Positions 1-7,808 of a stretch of DNA of 64,000 bases are shown here, piece by piece. The DNA is from Pandoraea norimbergensis (lineage in GTDB: Bacteria; Pseudomonadota; Gammaproteobacteria; Burkholderiales; Burkholderiaceae): NCBI RefSeq assembly GCF_001465545.3, contig NZ_CP013480.3, positions 4,836,001 to 4,900,000 on the forward strand, read 5' to 3'. Made by a program: the position numbers and the translations under genes. The notes beneath the pieces are model-generated. The model did no database searches. It saw only the letters and a list, made by a program, of their open reading frames with translations, and was not told where the DNA came from. Each line of letters opens with the position of its first letter. Positions within the stretch are counted from its first letter, which is position 1.

Positions 1-589
1 TCCACGCAGGCGAGAGCAGATCGCGCCAGCATTTCGGCGGCTCAAGACGGCGCTTGCGCAGCTCTGCGGCGTTGTAGCCGATGCCGAGCAGCCCCTGATA
101 AACACCGACGGTGCGGTCGCGGCCGGTCTGTGCGAAACGTTGCGCCCACGGCTGCAACTGTGTCAATGCCGGGGAGCGGTAGGTCTCGGTCAGGCCTTCG
201 AATGCGGCTTGCAGATGCGAATCGCCGGAGCCTGCCCACCATACGTCGAACTGCGGACGCGCACGTTGCGCGCTCAGCAGCGCGAGCGCTTCGCCAGCGC
301 TCTTGCGGATCATGGCCACACCGACGCCAGTCTCTTTCTCGAAGCGCTTCTTCATCAGTTGGCACCATTCGAGATCTGCCGAGCAGAGCAGGCTCAGGCG
401 ATCGGCGGCGTGGGCGGTCGATGGCGGGAGCATCGCGGTGACGGCGACGACACTCAGGACAGCCGCCACCGAGCCGCGCGCGGCACGCAGCAGACGTGAT
501 GTCAGGCCGCTGCGGTCGCGGTGTTTTCGCACGTTGCACTCGTTTGCAATGGTGGGCGCAATGGCGGGAGGTTTGGGCTTCGTCAGCAT
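1..589 (-). CDS. ABC transporter solute-binding protein (3' end beyond window)
   Basis: This is an open frame of 196 codons running off the left edge, so the C-terminal part is missing. The N-terminus has a basic stretch, then a hydrophobic segment (SVAAVLSVVAVTAML) ending in an AHA-A signal-peptidase-like site around residue 62. The mature part begins with LSLLCSADLEWC and continues with a FEKETGV segment and a FDVWWAGSG segment. This arrangement is typical of periplasmic binding proteins of the Fe(III)/polyamine/2-aminoethylphosphonate group (AfuA/PotD-like). The ligand cannot be told from this fragment. The gene follows the LacI-type regulator by 35 bases on the same strand and is probably co-transcribed and controlled by it. 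The start is uncertain because no clear Shine-Dalgarno sequence precedes the ATG, and a downstream GTG near residue 20 is an alternative. Confidence 0.72.
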   Translation of the reverse strand, partial: MLTKPKPPAIAPTIANECNVRKHRDRSGLTSRLLRAARGSVAAVLSVVAVTAMLPPSTAHAADRLSLLCSADLEWCQLMKKRFEKETGVGVAMIRKSAGEALALLSAQRARPQFDVWWAGSGDSHLQAAFEGLTETYRSPALTQLQPWAQRFAQTGRDRTVGVYQGLLGIGYNAAELRKRRLEPPKCWRDLLSPAW

Positions 590-624
590 GGGAAGGGTCG
601 GAGTCGGTCCGTGTTGGGCGCGGG

Positions 625-1644
625 TCAGCCGGTGGTGGCTCGGCGCACGAAGGTGACGGGGGCGATGCGGACTTCTGCGGCGCGCGAGAAATCGGTGATG
701 CGTTGGGTGAGCATGTCGACCACGCTATGGGCTAGCGCGTCGGTGTTCTGGGCGATGGTCGAGAGGCGGTAGCTATCGAGCGCGGCGTGCTGGATGTCGT
801 CGAAGCCGACGATGCGAATATCTTCCGGGAAGCGGCGGCCGAACGCGCGGCGGGCTTCGTCCATGAAGCCGAGCGCGACCATGTCGGTGGCGCAGAAAAC
901 ACCATCGGGTGCGCTCGACGCGTCGGCGAGCACTTCACGCGCGGCCAGTTGCCCGGCTTCGTACGACGAGATGGTGGAGTTGCACAGCGTGATCCGGTTC
1001 TTGCGTACGCCCAGACGCGCGAGTGCGTCGACATAGCCTTCGCAACGTTGGCGTCCGCTGAAGTGCGTGGCGTGCGGGCCGATGAAAGCGAAGCGCGTTG
1101 CGCCTGAATCGAACAGTTCGCGTGCGGCGAGTGCGGCGCCAGCGTGGTTATCGCTGTTGATGACGTCCGCGCCTTCCAGCTCGGGGGCACGGTTGATCAT
1201 CGCGACGGGGACTTTGCGCTCGATGTATTCGCGCGCCAAGGAGAGCGGCGGCGCGCCGGAGGTCATGATGACACCGGCGATGCGGTAGCTCAGCAGCCGT
1301 TGCAGGGCGTAGCTGGTCTGGTCCGGATCGTCCGCATTCATGAGAATGGGCAGCAGGCCGCGAGCGGCCAGATGGTGCGCGATCGGGGCAAGCAGTTGGG
1401 CGCGAAAGGGACTCACCAGCGCGGAGGTGACGACGCCGACGAACGTGCTGCGGCCCTGAATCATGTTCCGGGCATTGATGTCGACGTGGTAGTTCAGCGT
1501 CTTCGCGGCTTCGAGCACACGGGCCCGCGTCTTCGGAGAGACGCTGGCGCCGGGCGTGAAAGTGCGCGAAACGGCGGAGCGAGACACCCCAGCCATGCGC
1601 GCCACATCCTCGGCAATCGCCCAGCTCTTTTCTTTGTCGGTCAT
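625..1644 (-). CDS. LacI-family transcriptional regulator
   Basis: A 339-residue protein of normal LacI/GalR length. Residues about 9-30 (IAEDVARMAGVSRSAVSRTF) are the LacI helix-turn-helix, followed by the hinge segment with VSPKTRARVLEAAKTLNYHVD. Residues about 65-335 form a periplasmic-binding-protein-like sensor domain (FVGVVTSALVSPF, IAGVIMTSG, DGVFCATDMVALGFMDEA, IRIVGFDDI). The family binds palindromic operators and responds to small metabolites. The next gene on the same strand encodes an ABC solute-binding protein, so this is probably the local regulator of an uptake operon that continues beyond the left edge. No convincing LacI operator was seen in the 185 bases between its start and the tRNA gene. 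Confidence 0.9.
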   Translation of the reverse strand: MTDKEKSWAIAEDVARMAGVSRSAVSRTFTPGASVSPKTRARVLEAAKTLNYHVDINARNMIQGRSTFVGVVTSALVSPFRAQLLAPIAHHLAARGLLPILMNADDPDQTSYALQRLLSYRIAGVIMTSGAPPLSLAREYIERKVPVAMINRAPELEGADVINSDNHAGAALAARELFDSGATRFAFIGPHATHFSGRQRCEGYVDALARLGVRKNRITLCNSTISSYEAGQLAAREVLADASSAPDGVFCATDMVALGFMDEARRAFGRRFPEDIRIVGFDDIQHAALDSYRLSTIAQNTDALAHSVVDMLTQRITDFSRAAEVRIAPVTFVRRATTG

Positions 1645-1829
1645 CGAAACAATGGGAGCGGGTACGCAAGAGAGGCCAGCGCAGAAGTGGCCGCGCCAGC
1701 ACGATGACCGGGTAGCTTAGAGGGGGGTTGTGTCGGGGATGTGACAGGGGGAGGCGTTGCGGGGTACTGAATGCGGGAGGTGCTGCGGGGTGACTTCGCG
1801 GTATGACGCGGTCAGCTCGCGAGAGTAGC

Positions 1830-1906
1830 TGGCCTGCCCAGAGGGATTCGAACCCCCGACCGTCGGCTTAGAAGGCCGATGCTCTATCCAACTGAGCTAT
1901 GGGCAG
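1830..1906 (-). tRNA. tRNA-Arg (anticodon UCU)
   Basis: Read on the minus strand, the 77 bases fold as a cloverleaf. The acceptor stem CTGCCCA pairs with TGGGCAG, the D arm is GCTCAGTTGGATAGAGC, and the anticodon stem TCGGC/GCCGA encloses loop CTTCTAA with anticodon TCT. The T arm is GGGGG-TTCGAAT-CCCTC. A 3' CCA is encoded. It decodes AGA. A TATAAT hexamer lies about 115 bases upstream. There is no sign of an integrated element at its 3' end. Confidence 0.96.
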
Positions 1907-2018
1907 TGCGTGTTGGCGGCGACCGAGTGTCGCTGCCGGAAGGTTCCTGTGACTAGTGCACTTTGCTGCGGATGATTCGCAATTGCAAGAATGCGCTGAA
2001 ATGCCCGAGGAATCGGCG

Positions 2019-2024
2019 ATTATA
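2019..2024 (-). promoter_or_regulatory. candidate -10 box for tRNA-Arg
   Basis: A perfect TATAAT reads leftward here in the context GCGCTATAATCGCC, about 115 bases upstream of the tRNA-Arg gene. No good -35 hexamer sits 16-18 bases upstream. The assignment rests on the -10 match and on the tRNA being the only leftward gene nearby. Confidence 0.45.
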
Positions 2025-2124
2025 GCGCACGCGCATGCCAAATTCATCCGCGTGCCCTCAGGAGATGTCCTCTTTACGCGTCCCTCCCTTCCCATCTAGA
2101 CTACTGACGTGGAGGGACGCGCTC

Positions 2125-3339
2125 ATGAACGAGATCGAACGCGAACAACGCTACGGCGCACACAACTATGCCCCGCTCCCCGTCGTGCTCTCGCACGCCA
2201 AGGGCGTCTGGGTCTGGGATATCGAAGGCACCCGCTATCTCGACATGATGAGCGCCTACTCTGCCGTCAGCCACGGCCATGCTCATCCTCGCCTCGTCGC
2301 GGCGCTCACCGCGCAGGCGCAGCGGCTCGCCATCGTCTCCCGCGCCTTCTATTCCGATAAGCTCGGCGCCTTTCTCGAACGCCTCTGCGATCTCACCACG
2401 CTCGACGGCGCCCTGCCGATGAACACCGGTGCCGAGGCCGTAGAAACCGCCATCAAAGCCGCCCGCCGCTGGGGCTATAGCGTCAAGCGCATTCCCGCCG
2501 AGAAAGCCGAAATCATCGTCGCCGACGGTAATTTCCATGGCCGCACGACCACCATCGTCGGCTTCTCGTCCGAACCCGCCTATCGCGCCGACTTCGGCCC
2601 CTTCGCCCCCGGCTTCGTACGCGTCCCGTTCGGCGATATCGACGCCGTTCGCGCTGCCATCACCCCTAACACCTGCGCCGTCCTCTTCGAAACGATTCAG
2701 GGCGAAGGCGGTGTCATCGTGCCGCCCGACGGTTTCCTGCGCTCGCTGCGAGACCTTTGCACAGAACAGAACGTGCTGATGCTGCTCGACGAGATTCAAT
2801 CAGGACTCGGACGCACCGGGCGATGGTTCGCCTATCAGCACGAAGGCATCGTCCCTGACGGGGTGATGCTAGGCAAGGCACTCGGCGGCGGATTGCTGCC
2901 AGTGTCGGCATTCGTCGCGAGACACGACATCATCGATCTGTTCGAACCCGGCAGTCATGGGTCAACGTTCGGCGGCAACGCGCTGGCGGCCACCGTCGCG
3001 CTCGAAGCGCTCGACGTCATGGCCGACGAAGACCTGCCCGGCAGAAGTGCGGAATTGGGGGAATATTTTCTCTTACGTCTGCGGGCGATTCATTCGCCCG
3101 TCATCCGTGAAGTGCGCGGACGAGGTCTCTGGGTCGGCATCGAAATCGATCCCGCACTCGCCGACGCCCACGATCTCGCCATGCGGTTGCTGCGTCGTCA
3201 TATCCTGGCGAAGGAGACGCGCTCGACCGTGCTGCGCCTCGCCCCGCCACTCATCATCGAGCGCGCAGAAATCGACATGTGCGTCGGCGCGCTCAAGGCC
3301 GTGCTCGCCGAGGCAGAAGCCGAACAAGTCACGGCTTAA
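2125..3339 (+). CDS. rocD: ornithine aminotransferase
   Basis: A 404-residue class III PLP-dependent aminotransferase. It converts ornithine and 2-oxoglutarate to glutamate-5-semialdehyde and glutamate in arginine/ornithine catabolism. Family signatures seen are NYAPLPVVLSHAKGVWVWD near the N-terminus, MNTGAEAVETAIKAARRWGY, NFHGRTT, LLDEIQSGLGRTG, and the PLP-binding Lys at about residue 251 (MLGKALGGGLLP). The length equals that of bacterial RocD. The ATG at 2125 was chosen because GGAGGG lies eight bases upstream and the protein then begins like other OATs; the frame is open 30 codons further upstream. Its stop codon overlaps that of the convergent SMR gene (TTAA at 3336-3339). Confidence 0.93.
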   Translation: MNEIEREQRYGAHNYAPLPVVLSHAKGVWVWDIEGTRYLDMMSAYSAVSHGHAHPRLVAALTAQAQRLAIVSRAFYSDKLGAFLERLCDLTTLDGALPMNTGAEAVETAIKAARRWGYSVKRIPAEKAEIIVADGNFHGRTTTIVGFSSEPAYRADFGPFAPGFVRVPFGDIDAVRAAITPNTCAVLFETIQGEGGVIVPPDGFLRSLRDLCTEQNVLMLLDEIQSGLGRTGRWFAYQHEGIVPDGVMLGKALGGGLLPVSAFVARHDIIDLFEPGSHGSTFGGNALAATVALEALDVMADEDLPGRSAELGEYFLLRLRAIHSPVIREVRGRGLWVGIEIDPALADAHDLAMRLLRRHILAKETRSTVLRLAPPLIIERAEIDMCVGALKAVLAEAEAEQVTA

Positions 3340-3665
3340 TGTGCCGACGACTTCGACCAGAGATTCATCACCAGCACGCCGGCAATAATCAGCGCCATGC
3401 CAAGCATCGCCGCCGCATCGAGCTTCTGCCCGAACAGCACGCGTGACGCGATTGAGATCAGCACGATGCCCAGCCCCGACCACATCGCATAAGCAATACC
3501 CACGGGAATGGTGCGCAGCGTGAGCGACAGCATGTAGAACGCCACGCCATACCCCGCCACCACCAGCACCACCGGCCCCGCACGCGAGAAGCCGTCCGAC
3601 GCCTTGAGCGCCGACGTGGCAATCACCTCCGCCACGATCGCCACCAGCAAGTACAGATACGCCAT
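3336..3665 (-). CDS. small multidrug resistance (SMR) family transporter
   Basis: A 109-residue protein with four predicted membrane helices, the standard SMR size. The conserved membrane-embedded Glu of EmrE (E14) is present as E13 in LYLLVAIVAEVIATSALK, and the GIAYAMWSGLGIVLI segment matches EmrE-type transporters. These work as dual-topology dimers exchanging protons for cationic drugs, quaternary amines or guanidinium-like compounds; the substrate cannot be fixed here. The start at 3665 is supported by GGAGG upstream (GAAAACCGGAGGTTAGCG before the ATG). The frame is open for 22 more codons upstream, but those residues are not SMR-like. It is divergent from the aminotransferase at 3824. 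Confidence 0.92.
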   Translation of the reverse strand: MAYLYLLVAIVAEVIATSALKASDGFSRAGPVVLVVAGYGVAFYMLSLTLRTIPVGIAYAMWSGLGIVLISIASRVLFGQKLDAAAMLGMALIIAGVLVMNLWSKSSAH

Positions 3666-3823
3666 CGCTAACCTCCGGTTTTCAAGGCCGCCCATCATAA
3701 CCGACAGCCCTCGCAAAATTGTCTTGCGCAATCTCGCGTCACCTTGCTAAAGTCGCCGTCACGGTGTGGCCAGCACACCGGCGTCGCTCGGACGGTTCCG
3801 GGCGCTTACGTTCCAGGATCAAC

Positions 3824-5041
3824 ATGTCAGGCTCCCAGAGCTCGCGCAGCTTTGCGCGCATCAATCGCCTTCCCCCGTACGTCTTCAACATTACCGCCGA
3901 ACTCAAGATGGCGGCGCGCCGTCGTGGCGAAGACATCATCGACCTGTCGATGGGCAACCCCGACGGGGCCACCCCGCCGCACATCGTCAGCAAACTCGTC
4001 GAAGTCTCGCAACGCCCCGACACGCACGGCTACTCGACTTCGCGTGGCATCCCGCGTCTGCGTCGCGCCATCACCCGCTGGTACAAAGATCGCTACGACG
4101 TCGAACTCGACCCCGAGCGCGAAGCCATCGTCACGATCGGCTCGAAGGAAGGCCTCGCTCACCTGATGCTCGCCACGCTGGACCAAGGCGATACGGTGCT
4201 GGTGCCCAACCCGTCGTACCCGATTCACATCTACGGCGCCGTCATCGCCGGGGCGAACATCCGCTCCGTGCCCATGACGCCCGGCATCGACTTCTTCACC
4301 GAACTCGAACGCGGCATTCGCGAAAGCCATCCGAAGCCCAAGATGGTGATTCTCGGCTTCCCGTCTAATCCGACCGCGCAGTGCGTCGAACTCGAATTCT
4401 TCGAGCGCGTGATCGACCTCGCCCGCAAGCACGACATTCTCGTGGTGCACGATCTGGCCTATGCCGACATCGTCTATGACGGCTACAAAGCGCCTTCGAT
4501 CATGCAGGTGCCGGGGGCGAAAGACGTTGCGGTGGAGTTCTTCACACTGTCGAAGAGCTACAACATGGCCGGATGGCGTATCGGCTTCATGGTCGGCAAT
4601 CCGGATCTGGTCGCCGCCCTCGCGCGCATCAAGAGCTATCACGACTACGGCACATTCACACCAGTGCAAGTCGCCGCCATCGCTGCGCTCGAAGGCGATC
4701 AGACATGCGTGGAAGAGATTCGCGAGCAATACCAACGCCGCCGCGACGTGCTCTACAAAGGCCTGATCGAAGCGGGCTGGGCAGTGGATCTGCCGAAGGC
4801 GTCAATGTATATCTGGGCACGCATTCCTGAGCCGTATCGCGCGCTCGGGTCGTTGGAATTCGCGAAGAAGCTGCTGGCGCAGGCGAAGGTGTCCGTCTCT
4901 CCCGGCATCGGCTTCGGTGAGTACGGCGATGAGTATGTGCGCTTCGCACTGATCGAAAACGAATCGCGTATTCGTCAGGCAGTGCGCGGTATCAAGCACA
5001 TGTTCCGTGACGACGGACTCGTCACACCGACCGTCGCGTAA
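3824..5041 (+). CDS. alaC: AlaC-type alanine/glutamate-pyruvate aminotransferase
   Basis: A 405-residue class I/II PLP-dependent aminotransferase. It begins [37 protein letters not shown], which is the AlaC (YfdZ)/alanine transaminase signature. Further landmarks are [40 protein letters not shown] and the Schiff-base Lys at about residue 244 ([14 protein letters not shown]). The likely reaction is pyruvate plus glutamate to alanine plus 2-oxoglutarate. In many Burkholderiales this gene precedes hom and thrC; here it is followed by an unrelated AraC gene. The start at 3824 was chosen over the frame's opening at 3719 because the upstream 35 residues are unlike the family and CAGGA precedes the ATG. 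Confidence 0.85.
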   Translation: MSGSQSSRSFARINRLPPYVFNITAELKMAARRRGEDIIDLSMGNPDGATPPHIVSKLVEVSQRPDTHGYSTSRGIPRLRRAITRWYKDRYDVELDPEREAIVTIGSKEGLAHLMLATLDQGDTVLVPNPSYPIHIYGAVIAGANIRSVPMTPGIDFFTELERGIRESHPKPKMVILGFPSNPTAQCVELEFFERVIDLARKHDILVVHDLAYADIVYDGYKAPSIMQVPGAKDVAVEFFTLSKSYNMAGWRIGFMVGNPDLVAALARIKSYHDYGTFTPVQVAAIAALEGDQTCVEEIREQYQRRRDVLYKGLIEAGWAVDLPKASMYIWARIPEPYRALGSLEFAKKLLAQAKVSVSPGIGFGEYGDEYVRFALIENESRIRQAVRGIKHMFRDDGLVTPTVA

Positions 5042-5080
5042 GCCGTCGCGACACAGCATCGTCGTTTGACGTTGAAATAC

Positions 5081-5120
5081 ACCGGGGCTTCCGTGCAGAC
5101 GGGCGCCCCGGTTTGCTTTT
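5081..5120 (+). terminator. intrinsic terminator after alaC
   Basis: ACCGGGGC (5081-5088) pairs with GCCCCGGT (5105-5112) around a 16-base loop and is followed by TTGCTTTT. It lies 40 bases past the alaC stop and before the convergent AraC gene. Confidence 0.7.
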
Positions 5121-5135
5121 CAAGGCCGCTGAGAG

Positions 5136-5915
5136 TTAAGCCCGCGCTTCCAGATACCGGCTCGGCACGTCACCCAGCACGCGACGAAACGCCGACGTGA
5201 AGGCGCTCGGGCTGCCATAGCCCAGATCCAACGCCACACGCGTCACAGGCTGCCCCTCACTCAGGCGTGCGATCGCCGCCAGCAAACACACTTGCTGCCG
5301 CCATTCGGCAAAGCTCACACCGGTCTCTTCGCGAAACCGACGAGTAAATGTGCGCCGACTCATTGACGCGGCATCCGCCACCGCATCCAGATCGGTCGCA
5401 ATCGACGGTGCCGCAAAAACGTTCCGGCACACATCCACCAGCCGCGGATCGCTCGGCATCGGCGCATGCAATGAAAGGCGCGGCATCGCGGCAATCTCCG
5501 AGACGAGAAAGTCCATGAGCTTGCCGTCCCGCCCGCTGATGTCATACATCGCTGGCAAATCCACTGCCTCATCCATCAACTGCCGCAGCAACGCCGACAC
5601 CCCGAAAACGCAGCAATGCCGGGGCAGCCCCGCCGCCTCGGCAGCGTCGCTGGCAACGAAGGTGTTGAGCATCGTCACCGGGCCGCTCATGGTCATCTCG
5701 TGCTGCACGCCGGCCGGTACCCAACAGGCGCGCTGCGGTGGCACGAACCAGCGCCCCTGTGGTGTAGCCACCGTAATCATGCCGCGCGACGCGAACGCGA
5801 ACTGTCCTCGCCCGTGCGCATGCTCGGGAAACGTCGATCCCGCCGCATAGTCGTTGGTGGTCACGACCACGTTGCGCGGCAAGGCTTCGTAGGGATCGAG
5901 CAGAGTATTTCGCAT
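5136..5915 (-). CDS. AraC-family regulator with cupin sensor domain
   Basis: A 259-residue protein. Residues about 15-90 form a cupin-like sensor fold (FPEHAHGRGQFAFASRGMITV, WVPAGVQHEM). Residues about 155-257 form the double helix-turn-helix of the AraC/XylS family (ATDLDAVADAASMSRRTFTRRF, then RVALDLGYGSPSAFTSAFRRVLGDVPSRY). The inducer is unknown. It is divergent from the alpha/beta hydrolase at 6031, with 115 bases between the starts, and that gene is a reasonable candidate target. Confidence 0.9.
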   Translation of the reverse strand: MRNTLLDPYEALPRNVVVTTNDYAAGSTFPEHAHGRGQFAFASRGMITVATPQGRWFVPPQRACWVPAGVQHEMTMSGPVTMLNTFVASDAAEAAGLPRHCCVFGVSALLRQLMDEAVDLPAMYDISGRDGKLMDFLVSEIAAMPRLSLHAPMPSDPRLVDVCRNVFAAPSIATDLDAVADAASMSRRTFTRRFREETGVSFAEWRQQVCLLAAIARLSEGQPVTRVALDLGYGSPSAFTSAFRRVLGDVPSRYLEARA

Positions 5916-6030
5916 GGCCCGGATTCTACAGCGATTGACCCACTGTTGACGGCGGGCAATCTAGCGCGCCGCTACGATGCCTGTCTCGTCAGTGCATCGC
6001 ACGTCGCCACGATCAACCTCCGGAGTCGAT

Positions 6031-6792
6031 ATGCCCAATACGTTCCACCGCGTGGGGAATGGCCCTCACGCTGTCTTTGTTCTGCATGGCTGGTTCGGCG
6101 ATGCGCACGCATTTGGGCCCATCGAGACGTGGCTCTCGCAAGACGACTTCAGCTACGTCTTCATGGACTATCGCGGCTATGGCGGCATGCGCGAGGTCAG
6201 CGGCACATACACGATGGACGAGATCGCCAGCGACACCCTCGCGCTCGCCGACGCACTCGGCATCGCGACGTTCAGCCTCGTCGGCCACTCCATGGGGGCG
6301 ATGGCCATAGAGAGAATCGCCACTCGCGCCCCCGAGCGTGTGCGAGCGTTGATCCCCGTCGCCCCGGTGCCGTGCGGCGGCGTGCCGTTCGATGCAACAC
6401 GCCGAGCGCTGTTTGAAAACGCCGCGCATGACATCGAACTGCGCAAGACGATCATCGACCGAAGCACCGGTAACCGGCTGCCGTCGCGCTGGATCGACTG
6501 GAAGGCGGCCTACTCGCTATCCACCGCATCGCCCGAAGCGTTTGCGGCTTACTTCCGCACTTGGGCCGACACGGACTTCCGTCACGAAATCACCGGCGTG
6601 CATCCCATGAAAGTACTCGTCGGTGAGCATGATCCAACGTTCAACGCCACGCTCGCGAGCGACACGTACCTGCGACGCTACCCACTCGCCACACTCGACG
6701 TGCTGCCCAACACCGGTCATTACCCGATGAACGAAACGCCGCTGGCACTGGTGGCCGCCATCGAGTCGTTCCTGCATAGCGTCGGCGCATGA
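6031..6792 (+). CDS. alpha/beta hydrolase
   Basis: A 253-residue alpha/beta-fold hydrolase. The oxyanion region is VFVLHGWFGD, the nucleophile elbow is GHSMG at about residue 91, the likely acid is in VGEHDPTF, and the catalytic His is in NTGHYPM. This is a generic esterase/lyase fold and the substrate cannot be inferred. The ATG at 6031 is preceded by CGGAG with five bases' spacing; the frame opens 18 codons earlier but without a ribosome site. It is transcribed away from the AraC gene, so co-regulation is possible. The stop codon abuts a hairpin whose U-run serves the opposite strand. Confidence 0.85.
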   Translation: MPNTFHRVGNGPHAVFVLHGWFGDAHAFGPIETWLSQDDFSYVFMDYRGYGGMREVSGTYTMDEIASDTLALADALGIATFSLVGHSMGAMAIERIATRAPERVRALIPVAPVPCGGVPFDATRRALFENAAHDIELRKTIIDRSTGNRLPSRWIDWKAAYSLSTASPEAFAAYFRTWADTDFRHEITGVHPMKVLVGEHDPTFNATLASDTYLRRYPLATLDVLPNTGHYPMNETPLALVAAIESFLHSVGA

Positions 6793-6816
6793 AAAAGGGG
6801 AGTCCGCAGACTCCCC
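6792..6816 (-). terminator. intrinsic terminator of the PPC/acyl-CoA ligase operon
   Basis: GGGGAGTC (6797-6804) pairs with GACTCCCC (6809-6816) around CGCA. Five A residues on the left become a U-run on the minus strand. This places the end of the leftward operon 43 bases after the last gene. Confidence 0.8.
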
Positions 6817-6858
6817 TCCCCGTCGCAACCGCCACGACATCCCGACTCACGCACACCG

Positions 6859-7275
6859 TCAAGACGCCGGCAACCACTCCTGCAGGGTCACTTCGATGGT
6901 AATAAACGACAGGTTGCCGCCGCGCACAAAGCGCCCGGCGAACATGCGCCCCTCGGTGTCCGCGACCATGCCGTGCAGCATCGGCAGCGAGTCGGCGGGG
7001 TCAGTGCGCACATCGACTTCGCCGAACACGTTGAGGATTTCCACGCCCGGGCCCGGCACGAGTTGCTCGCGCCAGCCGTCTCCCGCGCGAAACGCGAGGC
7101 GTGCATCGATCAGACTGCCCACCGCCCCGCGCACGATGGCGCGCGAAATCGCATGCTCGGCACACAGCGCCTCGATGCTTTCGGTCAGGTCCTGATTCGG
7201 TTTGAGACGGGCCACCACCAACCGGCCCAGCGTGCCATTTTCTATGGCGACGGGAACATCGAGCGCTGCGCTCAT
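6859..7275 (-). CDS. PPC (PCC/DUF296) domain protein, metal-site-poor copy
   Basis: A 138-residue single-domain protein resembling the plants-and-prokaryotes-conserved (PPC, DUF296) fold: LVVARLKPNQDLTESIEALCAEHAISRAIVRGAVGSLIDARL, then MLHGMVADTEGRMFAGRFVRGG. The His-x-His and Gly-Gly-His-Leu residues that usually build the PPC active or metal site are largely missing: only one His in LHG, and AGRF where GGHL is expected. The neighbouring copy keeps them. Its start overlaps the stop of that copy by four bases (ATGA), so the two are translationally coupled. It is the last gene of the thiolase/acyl-CoA synthetase operon. The biochemical role of bacterial single-domain PPC proteins is not established, and I do not assign one. 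Confidence 0.8.
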   Translation of the reverse strand: MSAALDVPVAIENGTLGRLVVARLKPNQDLTESIEALCAEHAISRAIVRGAVGSLIDARLAFRAGDGWREQLVPGPGVEILNVFGEVDVRTDPADSLPMLHGMVADTEGRMFAGRFVRGGNLSFITIEVTLQEWLPAS

Positions 7276-7808
7276 GAGAGGTCTCCGGCAACGGGATGGA
7301 GCAAGTGAAAGCGCGTTTCCTCATCGTCTGCGGTCACATACCCGCCGTGCTCGAACAAGCACAAGCGGATCACCACGGGCTCGTCGCCGGCCCACGTGTG
7401 ATCGAGAATCAGATGGCCACCGTGCAAGTTGCCCGTAGGGTCGGAAAACCCCGCATGGCAATGCAGCAATGTCGCACCGTCAGCCGTTCGGCCCACGGTG
7501 ATGGCACCGCCGATCAGGTCCACTTCCCGGGTTTCGTCGACCGGCGCCCCATACCCGAAGGGGCGCTCTGTATCTGCGGTGTTCTCAATCATGTGATACC
7601 GCAGACCTCGCGCGGTCCCCGCGCAAAAACGGCCGACGCCGCCGCCGTACGCATAGCGGGATAACGCCGCGCGTAACGACTCGCCAAGATTCGCACCAGA
7701 CCGGATCGTCACGCGCAGTTCGTGCTGCCCGCTCAACACGCAGTCTTCCACACGGGGTAACGTGGGGGCGCCTGCATGCCGATAGATCCGTGAAAGCGCA
7801 GGTTTCAT
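7272..7808 (-). CDS. PPC (PCC/DUF296) domain protein, intact-site copy
   Basis: A 178-residue protein with a PPC fold: LRVTIRSGANLGESLRAALSRYAYGGGVGRFCAGTARGL, then the conserved LLHCHAGFSDPTGNLHGGHL with both the HCH and GGHL elements. The start at 7808 overlaps the stop of the acyl-CoA synthetase by four bases (ATGA), which decides it against the ATG 36 codons upstream. Its stop overlaps the start of the second PPC gene in the same way. Three genes are thus tightly coupled. Plant PPC proteins carry AT-hooks and bind DNA; no AT-hook is present here, so a DNA-binding role is not supported. Confidence 0.82.
   Translation of the reverse strand: MKPALSRIYRHAGAPTLPRVEDCVLSGQHELRVTIRSGANLGESLRAALSRYAYGGGVGRFCAGTARGLRYHMIENTADTERPFGYGAPVDETREVDLIGGAITVGRTADGATLLHCHAGFSDPTGNLHGGHLILDHTWAGDEPVVIRLCLFEHGGYVTADDEETRFHLLHPVAGDLS

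Noticed and set aside
42..539. Arg-rich open frame on the minus strand at the left edge
   Set aside because: It is a shadow of the solute-binding-protein frame, which runs through 1-589 in another phase and has clear signal-peptide and binding-protein sequence.
1830..1906. tRNA-Arg as an integration site for a genomic island
   Set aside because: No integrase, no duplicated tRNA 3' end and no composition change nearby.
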